From: CAXMQZ01 sp963719055
GTDB taxonomy: Bacteria > Acidobacteriota > Thermoanaerobaculia > Multivoradales > JAHEKO01
Length of the DNA: 64,000 bases
Reading direction: 5' to 3'
Assembly (NCBI GenBank): GCA_963719055.1
Contig: CAVRAU010000024.1
Span: 1-64,000 of the forward strand
How positions within the stretch are numbered: the first letter of the stretch is position 1; every line of letters begins with the position of its first letter. The notes beneath the pieces are model-generated. The model was not told the origin of the DNA. It was given only the letters and a program-made list of their open reading frames with translations, and searched no databases. The translations under genes were made by a program, and so were the position numbers. Positions 46,633 to 55,775 of the stretch are shown piece after piece.

Positions 46633-46723
46633 TCACTATTGTCTCGCAATTTCCCTTCCGCCGTCAGCGGGTAGCTCGGCACCGACAACAAACTCCGCGC
46701 TGGGGTCTGATATACAAGACGCC

Positions 46724-47836
46724 GTGTCGCAGCCTAGAGCCCTCTCCGGTCGCCTGGTCTCGCTGGATGCCTTTCGCGGGCTCACGGTGGCGGCGATGAT
46801 CCTGGTCAACAATCCGGGCACCTGGGCGCACGTCTACTCGCCGTTGGACCATGCTCCCTGGCATGGCTGGACGCCGACAGATCTGATCTTTCCGTTCTTC
46901 TTGTTTATCGTCGGGGCGGCGATCCCTTTCTCGTTTGGCAAGCACAAGACCACCCGCAAGGGAACGCTCTTTCGACGGGTTCTGCGCCGGTCGGCGGTGA
47001 TCTATATGCTCGGGCTCTTCTTGAGCCTCTTTCCGAACTTCGACCTGTCGCGGGCCAGGTACGTCGGCGTCCTGCCACGAATCGCGATCGTGTACCTCAT
47101 CACCTCGGTTCTGGTGATCAACCTGTCGCGTCGCGCGTTGATCTGGGTGACAGCTGTTCTGCTCTTGGGATACTGGGCTCTGATGACCTGGATTCCGGTT
47201 CCCGGTCACGGCTCTGGTGTGCTGACTCCGGAAGGCAACCTCGCAGCCTGGATCGACAGCCTGGTCGTGCCCGGTCGCATGTACCAAGGAACCTGGGACC
47301 CGGAAGGCTTCTTCAGCACCCTGCCGGCGGTGGCGACCGCCTTGCTTGGCGTCTTGACCGGTTTCTGGCTGCGTTCGAACCGCGAGCGCTCGGAGATCGC
47401 CAAGGGTCTCTTCGCCCTCGGCTGCCTTGGAGTCCTCGCTGGACTCCTCTGGAACCAGTGGTTTCCCATCAACAAGAACCTCTGGACCAGCTCCTACGTG
47501 CTCTTCACTGCCGGCGCAGCGCTGGTGGTCCTGGCCCCTCTGTACTGGGTCATCGATGTCAGAGGTCACCGCCGGTGGTCCCGACCCCTGGTGGCCTTTG
47601 GCGTCAATGCCATCAGCGTCTTCGTCCTGTCTGGGATCGTCGCCCGACTCTTGATCCATACCCAGGTGGCGTCTGGAGAGGACACGATCCCGCTGAAACG
47701 CTGGATCTACGACAGCGTCTTCGCCCCGTGGGCTTCGCCCTTCAACGCATCTCTCGCGTTCGCCCTGGTCTTTCTGCTGATGATGTGGGCCCTGGTGGAA
47801 CTTCTTTACCAGAGGCGGATCTTCATCAAGGTGTAG
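46724..47836 (+). CDS. NagX/HGSNAT-like membrane acyltransferase
   Basis: The protein has 370 residues from a GTG at 46724, with about ten transmembrane helices. The N-terminus SLDAFRGLTVAAMILVNNPG followed by HAPWHGWTPTDLIFPFFLFI VGAAIPFS is the signature of the DUF5009/heparan-alpha-glucosaminide N-acetyltransferase family. The conserved His in WHGWTPTDL is present. Bacterial members move acyl groups onto sugars at the membrane, often near N-acetylglucosamine catabolism genes, none of which is seen here. It ends 13 bases before the DUF2007 gene. Confidence 0.9.
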   Translation: MSQPRALSGRLVSLDAFRGLTVAAMILVNNPGTWAHVYSPLDHAPWHGWTPTDLIFPFFLFIVGAAIPFSFGKHKTTRKGTLFRRVLRRSAVIYMLGLFLSLFPNFDLSRARYVGVLPRIAIVYLITSVLVINLSRRALIWVTAVLLLGYWALMTWIPVPGHGSGVLTPEGNLAAWIDSLVVPGRMYQGTWDPEGFFSTLPAVATALLGVLTGFWLRSNRERSEIAKGLFALGCLGVLAGLLWNQWFPINKNLWTSSYVLFTAGAALVVLAPLYWVIDVRGHRRWSRPLVAFGVNAISVFVLSGIVARLLIHTQVASGEDTIPLKRWIYDSVFAPWASPFNASLAFALVFLLMMWALVELLYQRRIFIKV

Positions 47837-47849
47837 GCTTGGAACGACC

Positions 47850-48110
47850 ATGGACTACGAAGAAGTTGCCCGATTCCCATCTCGCCTCGAGGCCGAAGCC
47901 GTGGGCCACGCGCTCGACCAGTACGAGATCCCGTTTGTCGTCCAGAGTGCGGACGTCGGCATGTTCGGCCCCGGGATGACCGGTTGGTCGCCTGAAGGCG
48001 CCCGGCTCATGGTGCCTGCCGACCGAGTCGAAGAGGTCCACGAGCTCTTGAGTTGTCTGGCGCCAATACCCGAGGACGAGGACACTCCGCCCGATCCGAT
48101 GGATACTTAG
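47850..48110 (+). CDS. DUF2007 putative signal-transducing protein
   Basis: The protein has 86 residues. It begins DYEEVARFPSRLEAEAVGHA LDQYEIPFVVQSAD and continues ARLMVPADRVEEVHELLS, the compact alpha/beta pattern of DUF2007. It lies 13 bases after the NagX-like stop and is likely co-transcribed. An acidic tail (EDEDTPPDPMDT) follows the domain. No function is established. Confidence 0.85.
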   Translation: MDYEEVARFPSRLEAEAVGHALDQYEIPFVVQSADVGMFGPGMTGWSPEGARLMVPADRVEEVHELLSCLAPIPEDEDTPPDPMDT

Positions 48111-48183
48111 CCGCCGAATCCTCTACAATCGGCGCAACATTTCGAACCCAGGACTCTCGAGTAGAGCCACAACGGAGGTTTCC

Positions 48184-48591
48184 ATGACTGATTCCGGACA
48201 AGATACTTCTGCGGGTTACGCCGCTCTCGACACTGCAACTCAACAATGGGCCGATGCTTTCAACAACGGGGACGCCGCTACTATCGCCGGCATGATGTCC
48301 GTTGACGGCCAGATCATGCCACCCAACGGGGGCATCATTGAGGGCCGAGAAGCCATCCAAGCGTTCTGGCAAGGATTCATCGACACGGGTGTAAAAGGCA
48401 GCCTCACATCCATCGAGATCACTGTCGAGGGCAACATGGGCTACAAAGTCGGCACCTTCCGGATCCTCGACCCCGAAGGCGGAGAGCTCGATCACGGCAA
48501 GTTCCTGGAGGTCTGGCGTTTTATGGATGGAAAGTGGCAGTTCCATCGCGACATGTGGAACAGTAGCGTTCCCGCCGGGGATCAGACCTGA
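48184..48591 (+). CDS. NTF2-like (DUF4440) protein
   Basis: The protein has 135 residues behind CGGAGG. It shows the SnoaL/DUF4440 pattern: TQQWADAFNNGDAATIAGMM, then GGIIEGREAIQAFWQGFI, then FLEVWRFMDGKWQFHRDMWN. This forms a cone-shaped pocket found in many small enzymes and stress proteins. There is no signal peptide. The ligand is unknown. Confidence 0.88.
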   Translation: MTDSGQDTSAGYAALDTATQQWADAFNNGDAATIAGMMSVDGQIMPPNGGIIEGREAIQAFWQGFIDTGVKGSLTSIEITVEGNMGYKVGTFRILDPEGGELDHGKFLEVWRFMDGKWQFHRDMWNSSVPAGDQT

Positions 48592-48617
48592 AGGAGCGCA
48601 CATCTTCACCCTTTCAA

Positions 48618-48711
48618 GGCCGGCACAGAGGCCGGCCACTACAGCGTTTGGCGAAGGCCGGCACAGAGGCTGGCCACTACAGCGTTTGGCGAAGGCCGGC
48701 CATCACATGAC
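48618..48711. repeat. Tandem dispersed palindrome, 2.5 copies
   Basis: Units GGCCGGCACAGAGGCCGGCC with the linker ACTACAGCGTTTGGCGAA repeat at a 38-base period between two genes on the same strand. The linker is nearly identical to that of the array at 51.1 kb. Confidence 0.9.
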
Positions 48712-48735
48712 GACGCGAAACTTTCGGAGACGGCT

Positions 48736-51131
48736 ATGCACAATCGATTGAACCGCTTGATGAACCTGTCCGGCCTGGCTCTAGGGGCTTGGCTTTTCTG
48801 CTCTTCGGTTGCGCAGGCCAACACGACCTGGCCCGGACTTCGTGGACCCAGCTATGACGGCGCCGTGCATGATGCTCAATTGTTCGACGGCGAGGGTGGC
48901 AATCTGTCAATCGGGTGGATTCGAGACCTGGGTTCCGGCTATTCGGTGGTGTCCGTAGATGGCCGACGGTTGATCGCTGCGTTCCAGGCCGGAACTGAAG
49001 ACGTGGTGGCCGCATTTGATCTGGAGCATGGTGACGAGTTGTGGCGCCAGAGCATTGGCGAGGCCTACGCCGGTCACGACGGCTCTCACAATGGACCCAT
49101 CGCCACGCCCGTGTTGCACGAGGGCCGGGTCTTTGGTTTGGGCCCCCGCGGCAACCTCTTCGCCTTCGATGCCGGCAACGGCAAGCCAATCTGGAATCTC
49201 GATCTGGTGAAGGAGCTGGAAGCCGAGATGCCCTTCTACGGCTTCTCGAGCTCGCCCGTAGTCGCCGAGGGTGTCCTCGTCGTCGAGATCGGTGCCGGAG
49301 AGGGCAAGGCCTTCGGTGGGTTTGCCACCGACACCGGCAAGCTCATGTGGACGACTGGCACGGACACCATCGCTCATCAATCTCCCATCGTGACCATCGT
49401 CGATGGTGAGCAGCAGGTCATCGCAGTCGGCAAGAAGACGATCGTCGCCATCGATCCCGCCTCCGGTGAGGAGATCTGGAGCTACGAGCACAACGGCGAT
49501 GATCGAGCCATGGGCGGCGAAACCATCGTGCCCGTACCGGCCGGCGAGGGCCGTCTTTTGCTGATGAATGACCACCCGGAGTCGGTCATGCTGCAAATCA
49601 CCAGAGGGGGTCTCCTACGAGATCACCGAGCTGTGGACCGGAGGTTCGATCAAGGCCTCCTACGTGATCCCCGTCTACCACGACGGCTACCTCTATGGCA
49701 TGAATAGCAAGATCTTCACCTGCGTCGACGCGGCTACCGGCGAGACAGTGTGGCGGTCTCGCGAGGCCGGCGACGGCTTCCCGACCCTGGTCGGAGATCA
49801 CCTGATGATCATGAACAAGCAAGGGACGCTCCGGGTCGCCAAAGTGTCTCCTGAGGGATACGAAGAGGTGGCCTCGCTCAAGGTCTTCGAGGATCATTCT
49901 TGGTCGGCACCAGCCTACGCCAACGGCAAGATCTATCTGCGCAGCATGGGACAGCTGGCGAGGATCGACATCGGCGACTCCGGGGCCGACACGTGGAACG
50001 ACAAACGTCGACTGGGTCGCGGCGACCGCCTTCGGACAGTTTCTTACCAGCCTTGAAGACTCCGACGACAAGAACGCCGCCATCGACTCGTATCTCGCTG
50101 CGCAAGATTCCTTCCCCATCATCGAGAACTCGGGGGCAGTGCACTTTGTGTATCGCGGCGAAGGTCAGGACGTCGGCATCGTCGGCGACATGATCGGTTT
50201 CCGACGAGAAGATCCCATGACCCGAGTGGCCGGTACGGATCTATTCCACTACTCCACTCGGCTCGAGCCCAATGCTGCTGTCTCCTACGGCTTCATCATC
50301 GACTACGAAGAGCCCATTGCCGACCCGCGAAATGACGCCAGGACCGAGGGTCTCTTTGGTGAGGTCTCGTGGTTCGCCATGCCGTCCTGGAAAGCACCCG
50401 ACTTCGTAGCCGAGGCCGAGCCCGCGCGGCAGGGAACCGTCGGGACCTACGAGTGGGAAAGTCAGATCAAGGAGGGCCAGTCTCGCAAGGCCTCGATATA
50501 TCTACCCGCCGGGTACGAGAGCGACGGCGAGCATCGTTACCCGACCCTGTACTTCTTCGACGGTGGCGATGCGCTCGAGAATGGAGCGGTCAAGAACATC
50601 CTCGACAATCTCAGCGGCCGGCAAGCCCAGCCTGTCATTGCAGTGTTCGTCCACACCGACCCCGAAGCCCATGGCGGCGAATTGTGGGAGCCTTCAGAGT
50701 ACATAGAGATGATCGCTACCGAGCTCGTGCCCGCAATCGACGCCAAGTACCGAACTCTCGACAAGCCCGCAGCGCGGGCCGCGGTGGGTTCGAACAACGG
50801 TGGAGACGCCGCATTTCTGGGTGGTTTCGTCCACCCCGAGCTCTTCGGTCGGGTCGGCAGTCTCTGGCCGGTGATCTTTGGACCCGAGCTCGCCAAGATC
50901 ATGCCCAGGGCTGACAAGCAACCGCTGGTGGTCTACCACGCCTGGGGGACCTACCATATCCGCTCGCCTCACGAGGCTTGGGATCAGGTCGTCGAGAATC
51001 GCGCCTTCTTCCAGAAGCTGCGGCAATCCGGTTACCGGCCCGCCGGAGGCGAAGTGCCGGAAGGTGTGGCTTGGCCCTTCTTTGACCGCTACACCGGCGA
51101 CATGCTGGTGGCGCTCTTCCCCGTGCGCTGA
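48736..51131 (+). CDS. PQQ-like propeller fused to esterase-like domain
   Basis: A composite gene of about 798 residues with breaks at a G5 run near 49605 and near 50010. A signal peptide (LALGAWLFCSSVAQANTTWP) is followed by the opening motif WPGLRGPSYDG and seven or so propeller blades (for example FDLEHGDELWRQSIGEAYAG, IDPASGEEIWSYEHNGDDRA and VDAATGETVWRSREAGDGFP). After the second break the frame runs without a stop through VDWVAATAFGQFLTSLEDSD, an E-set-like region (GAVHFVYRGEGQDVGIVGDM), and an esterase-D/enterochelin-esterase domain (ASIYLPAGYESDGEHRYPTL YFFDGG). The nucleophile elbow is GSNNGG instead of GxSxGG, so the catalytic serine is absent. No ribosome site separates the two parts. 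Confidence 0.75.
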
Positions 51132-51136
51132 CCGGG

Positions 51137-51276
51137 CGGGCCGGCACAGAGGCCGGCCCTACAGCATTTGGCGAAGGCCGGCACAGAGGCCGGCCCTACA
51201 GCATTTGGCGAAGGCCGGCACAGAGGCCGGCCCCTACAGCCTTTGACGCGGGCTGGCACAGAGGCCGGCCCCTACA
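51137..51276. repeat. Tandem dispersed palindrome, four copies
   Basis: Four units of GGCCGGCACAGAGGCCGGCC with the linker CTACAGCATTTGGCGAA at a 37-39 base period. The last unit is diverged (GGGCTGGCACAGAGG). They lie between the stop of the propeller-esterase gene and the convergent DUF6526-like gene. Confidence 0.92.
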
Positions 51277-51291
51277 TGGGCATGCGGAGTG

Positions 51292-51724
51292 CTAGACGCG
51301 GTAGTAGTCGCCGCGCCAGTTCTTGACGGCCTTCTTGATGTCGTTCTCGGACATACCCTCCGCCGCGGCCTTCTCGGCCAGCTCGGCAAACTCCTCGTCC
51401 GAGGCGAAGCGCAGACCGATGATCTGACGGATGTCCAACTTGGGATCGAGCAGCGATCCGTGCATCACGAAGTGGCGGAGATTCTCCTCGACGCGAATCG
51501 CCCGGTCCTGGGCTTTGAGGGCAAACACTCGCAGGAAGAACCCCTCGATAAAGGCGATGACCACCAGGACGAAGATCAAGGCTGCCTCGAGGCGACCCGA
51601 GCCACGGCCCCAGGCGCGATAGATGTTGTAGATGGATCCACCGAGAGCCAGCACACAGCAATGTGAGCACGAAGTGATACATGGGCACGAATCGACGGTG
51701 ATTGGCAAAGTTCTGCTGTTCCAT
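51292..51724 (-). CDS. DUF6526-like membrane protein
   Basis: A composite gene of about 144 residues with a break near 51660. It begins MEQQNFANHRRFVPMYHFVL behind GGAGGATC, and then two transmembrane helices are formed by HFVLTLLCVLALGGSIYNIY and ALIFVLVVIAFIEGFFLRVF. A cytoplasmic helical tail (LKAQDRAIRVEENLRHFVMH, LRFASDEEFAELAEKAAAEG, NDIKKAVKNWRGDYYRV) follows. This matches the DUF6526 pattern (QNFANHxRxxPxYHF). Function is unknown. Confidence 0.75.
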
Positions 51725-51883
51725 GAGCGATCCTCCTGAGATTGCGGGACGCGATTTTCGCTTGCATCATTCTCGCAGAAGGTCCTCGACATGCCGGAGG
51801 CGGGACGAGCCCCGCCTCAGTGGCCCGCCAGGTAGGCGAAGTGCCTCTGCGCCCTCCAGTCGGCCGGCACGAGGCCCGATCGT

Positions 51884-53214
51884 TCAGTCGCGAGGAATGA
51901 GCTCGAGGGCCAGCAGGCCCTTGGCGCCGCGGACGTACAGAATGCCGTGGGAGAGGATGGGAGCATTCCAGGTCGGGTGGCCCAGGAGTCCTCGTAGGGC
52001 CTTGGTCACCAGTTCGGCCTTCTCGGGATTGGCGCGGACCAGAGCCAGGCCACCGCGCTCGGTTTGGACGACGAGGTGTCCGTCCACATAGAGTAGCGAG
52101 AGGCGGCTATCGAGATTCTGGGTCCACTTCACCTCGCCGGTCTCGAAGTCGACACAGCGCAGATCGGCGCTGCCGCGGTTCTCTGCCCGCTGCAGCCGTA
52201 GAGGAAGCCCTCGTGGTAGATCGGCGTCGACCAGTGAGACGCCATGGACTGGCCTCGCCGTGGCGGATCGGTGCGGACGACCTCGTAGCCATCGGGTTTG
52301 ACCCGGAGCAGAGCGCTGCCGAGACCATAGCTCTCGGTGATCAGGACGGTGTCGCCGACCACCACCGGTGAAGCGGCGTTGACACTCTCGATCTTCTTCG
52401 AGCGCCAGGGAAAGTGAAAGTCGATCTTGCCGGTCGCCGGCTCGAAACCCACCAGGCCGCCGCGCGCGAAGACAAAGTCCCCACCGACGGTCGCCGATGG
52501 TCGCGATGACCGGACTGCTGTAGCTGGCCAGCTCGTCGCCGCTCTTGTAGACGACCTTCCCGGTCATCTTGTCGAAGGCGACAATCCCGAGCCGTTCCCC
52601 TGGACCTCACCGCTCCATAGCGACGGCGGAATCGGGCGGACTGCCACCGATCATGGCGATCAGCAGGTCGCCCTCGATGATGGGCGTCGAGCCGGCGCCA
52701 AAGAAGTTCTGGACGACGCCGAACTCCTCGGTGGTATCGACTTCCCAGATCAGCTCGCCGTCGGTGACCCGATGGGCCCGCAGTCGACCTTCGACCCCGA
52801 AGACGTAGACGCGATCGCCATCGACCACCGGAGAGGCTCGCGGACCTCCGCTGTAGTCGTAGTGATCTTTGTAGTCGGTCGGGTACTCGGACTGCCAGAC
52901 TTCTTTGCCGGTCTGACTATCCACACAGGTCAACCGAGCCTTGTCCCCGTGGCGGTCGAAGACGAACAGCCGCCCATCGGCCACCGAGGGCATGCTGTAA
53001 CCATCTCCGACTTCGCGCTGCCAGACAACGGGCAGCTTGCCGTCGGACCAATCGGTGCGAATGCCGATTTCGGTCGACTTGGCGTTGAGGTCGGGCCGAG
53101 AAATCGGTACCAGTCGGCCCCTGCTGAGCGACCGGGCACGCCCTGCGCGGCCGCTTGAGAGACCATCAGGCCCATCGCCAAGGTTGCGGTCCATCCTGTT
53201 CTGGGTCCAGACAT
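51884..53214 (-). CDS. PQQ-like beta-propeller protein, many frame breaks
   Basis: A composite gene of about 444 residues. The start at 53214 (MSGPRTGWTATLAMGLMVSQ) begins a signal peptide ending AAAQG. WYRFLGP opens the propeller. Blades include GYSMPSVADGRLFVFDRHGD, VDSQTGKEVWQSEYPTDY, RVTDGELIWEVDTTEEFGVV, GFEPATGKIDFHFPWRSKKI, VDFETGEVKWTQNLDSRLSL and HPTWNAPILSHGILYVRGAK. At least four frame breaks (near 53110, 52610, 52490 and 52200) distribute it over several frames. Similar propellers at 25.2, 48.7 and 63.9 kb form a local paralogue set. Divergent from the sulfotransferase gene by 46 bases. Confidence 0.7.
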
Positions 53215-53260
53215 CTGGGCGGAGTATACGCCGCCGATAGAGAATAGAATCAAGATCGCC

Positions 53261-54097
53261 ATGCCGCTCCTGATTACAGGTCATCAGCGCTCCGGCACCA
53301 CCCTGCTCTCCCAGCTGTGCAACATGCATCCCCAGATGAGCATGACGAACGAGTTCGGCAATTTTCTGTGCCTGGGCCAGGCCTACTCCATATACATCCG
53401 ACGCTTGCTCCTGCGCTGGGGCGGGATCTCCATTCGCGGTTGGCCCCTTGCTACCTCTTTTGCAGGGCGTGGACCTCGTCAGATGGTGATACGAAAGAAC
53501 AACCTGTTCGTTTGGCAGTACCTGAAGCGGATGAGTGCCAAACGCGGGCAGGTCGTCACCGCTCGAGTCATCGAAGAGGTCTTGCGCGAAGTGCTCCCCC
53601 CTGCCACGGTGGTCGGTGACAAGTACCCGGAGTACGTCTATGACCTCGACGCGCTGGCGGCCGACGACAATTTGTCATGTCTGGTGATCTACCGCGATTG
53701 CCGCGACGTGACCAGCTCGACTTTGCTGAAGGCCCGCAACGAATGGCGTCGAATGCCGCTGTTTGTGCGGCGGTTGAACACAGTCGAGAAGATCGCCCAC
53801 CGTTGGGTCCGTGCTATCGAGCTGATGGAGAAACACCGGGACCGCCTTTTCATCGTGCGATACGAAGATCTGGTGCGCGAGGTGAAGCAGCCCGTCGAAG
53901 AGCTTGCGCGATGGCTGGATATCGACCCGAAAGGCTTCCAGGTCGACCGCATCAGTGACCGCAGTATCGGGGAGCACCGCCGCGATCTGACCGCAGAAGA
54001 GCTGGTCACCGTGACGAGAATTGCAGGACCCACGATGTCCCGCCTCGGTTACGCTCTGAGGACCTTGCTAGGGCCTTTGCGGAAGACAGATCGGTAG
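53261..54097 (+). CDS. Sulfotransferase family protein
   Basis: The protein has 278 residues. The N-terminus MPLLITGHQRSGTTLLSQLC contains the 5'-phosphosulfate loop (RSGTT). The 3'-phosphate motif lies in LVIYRDCRDVTSSTLLKARN. LFIVRYEDLVREVKQPVEEL is the typical downstream block. It would transfer sulfate from PAPS to a carbohydrate or other acceptor. There is no signal peptide, so it is likely cytoplasmic. No PAPS synthesis genes are in the window. Confidence 0.88.
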   Translation: MPLLITGHQRSGTTLLSQLCNMHPQMSMTNEFGNFLCLGQAYSIYIRRLLLRWGGISIRGWPLATSFAGRGPRQMVIRKNNLFVWQYLKRMSAKRGQVVTARVIEEVLREVLPPATVVGDKYPEYVYDLDALAADDNLSCLVIYRDCRDVTSSTLLKARNEWRRMPLFVRRLNTVEKIAHRWVRAIELMEKHRDRLFIVRYEDLVREVKQPVEELARWLDIDPKGFQVDRISDRSIGEHRRDLTAEELVTVTRIAGPTMSRLGYALRTLLGPLRKTDR

Positions 54098-54170
54098 ACA
54101 ATCAGGTGCAACTTCGTCTTCGACGTGCTCGTAGTCCATAGGGGCGACACATCCCCCAGGAGGGAAATCC

Positions 54171-55539
54171 ATGCGAGGCATCTTTGGCAAGAAGGGCTGT
54201 GTTCTTCTTATTTTGCTCCTGGTCCTGGGAGGCGGTATCGCCTACCTCGCCTTCGGCCGTTCCGACCCCCCTGACACTCGGTTCAACGGCGCCTACCGTC
54301 TCGAAGACGGTCGCTTGGTCTTCATCACGCCCTCCGAAGGCGAGATCCTCCGTTATCGTCTGATGAGCGGCCAAAGCAGCACCCTGTGGCCCGTGGGCTA
54401 CTTGTCCTACGAGTCCGGACCAGGGTGGCGAAGCCGAGAACCGATCGAGCTACGTGTCGACTTCCAGATGCCTGCCGAGGGCGGCCCTCCGAACGCATTG
54501 TCCTGGGAGCCCTATGGATGGCCGAAGCACAGCGAGGAGATCGGATCGACCTACCCGAGATCTTCTCCACCATTCCAGCTGGCGAGCTCACACTACGGAG
54601 CAAGCTGGTGCTCCCTCTCGCTGACCCTCCATTTCCGTCCGTGATTCTGGTGCACGGCTCAGGTAAGGACAGTGCGGTCGATACCTACTACATGGCCTAT
54701 CTGTTCGCCTCTCATGGTATTGCCACGCTCGCCTACGACAAGCGGGGCACCGGTGGCTCATCGGGTGAGTACAACCAGAATTTTCACCTGCTCTCCGATG
54801 ACACGGTCGCCGCCGTCGAGTGGCTGCGCGACCGATCGGAGATCGACCCTCAGGCAATTCATCTCGCCGGCTACAGCCAAGGCGGCTGGATATCCCCTTG
54901 GCCGCCTCGAAGATCCATGGAATCCGGAGTCTGCTGATCAACTACGGTCCCATGGTACCCATCACGGAGGAGGACCGCTGGGGTTACCGCTACGCCCTGT
55001 ACGAGAAGGGTTTTGGCGAGGACGCAGTCGCCAAAGTCGATCGGATCAACGAGGTCATGGGCGCCATTTTCGACAGCGGCGAGAATCGCTGGAGCGAACT
55101 TGCCGAAATGCTCGAGGAGGCTGAGGACCAAGACTGGTTCGAGGCCATCGCAGGCAGTGACTCACTGGTCGGGTTTGTCGCTGGCACCAAGATGCCGCTA
55201 TGGGTTGTGCGGCTCTATGGCTGGTGGATGACACGAGGCGATTCAGATTTCGTCGATCGTCTCTACGATCCCGTTCCCACTGTTTCTGCATTGGACATTC
55301 CCAGTCTGTGGATCTTTGGCGGCGAGGACTCGAGCATGCCTTCTGGTGACTCCATCGATATCTTGAGAGACCTCCAGCAACAGGGACGGCCCATCGAGGT
55401 GGAAATCTTCCCCGACGCCGAGCACGGAATTTTGCTTTTCGAAGGTGAGGACTCCTTCGATCGAAAATACCTGGGCTACGCCCCCGGTTACCTGGACCTT
55501 CAAGTGAGATGGATTCGTCAGCAGAGCGTCGACGACTAG
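54171..55539 (+). CDS. Secreted alpha/beta hydrolase
   Basis: A composite gene of about 456 residues with breaks near 54540 and 54895. It has an N-terminal helix (CVLLILLLVLGGGIAYLAFG) and a beta-rich domain (FNGAYRLEDGRLVFITPSEG). The hydrolase core contains VILVHGSGKDSAVDTYYMAY, YDKRGTGGSSGEYNQNF, the nucleophile elbow LAGYSQGGW, the acid in LWIFGGEDSSMPSG and the His in FPDAEHGILLFEG. This resembles BAAT/dienelactone-type hydrolases with an N-terminal beta domain. The substrate is unknown. Confidence 0.85.
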
Positions 55540-55542
55540 AGG

Positions 55543-55730
55543 CTACTCTCCGCCCATCTTCTTCAGCAGCTCAATGCCGTGAGCGACCGAGTCCTCGATC
55601 TTCATGGCTGGGGCCGACTTGGTGAAGGTGAAGAAACCGGTGCCAGCATTGCGCCACATGTTCAACGAATCGAAGGCCGCAGCTTCGTTCTCGGCCTCGA
55701 CGAGCAGGATTCCCCGCAGGGCAACGAGTT
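55543..55730 (-). pseudogene. 3' remnant of a DUF3303-like gene
   Basis: The minus strand reads LVALRGILLVEAENEAAAFD, then SLNMWRNAGTGFFTFTKSAP and AMKIEDSVAHGIELLKKMGG ending in TAG. The GxLLVEAEN block recalls the C-terminal half of small DUF3303-like proteins. A TAA closes the frame at its upstream end, next to a copy of the dispersed palindrome (55737-55756). No start codon exists, so the 5' half is gone. Confidence 0.5.
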
Positions 55731-55736
55731 ACTGGA

Positions 55737-55756
55737 GGCCTGCACAGAGGCCGGCC
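55737..55756. repeat. Dispersed GC palindrome, single copy
   Basis: GGCCTGCACAGAGGCCGGCC lies between the DUF3303-like remnant and the DUF1570-TPR gene. Confidence 0.8.
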
Positions 55757-55775
55757 GTTGCTAAATCAGCATCAG

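Noticed and set aside
46664..47851. 395-codon open frame antisense to the NagX-like gene
   Set aside because: It is the complement of a well-conserved membrane protein. Its composition (charged, low-complexity) is what a high-GC antisense frame gives.
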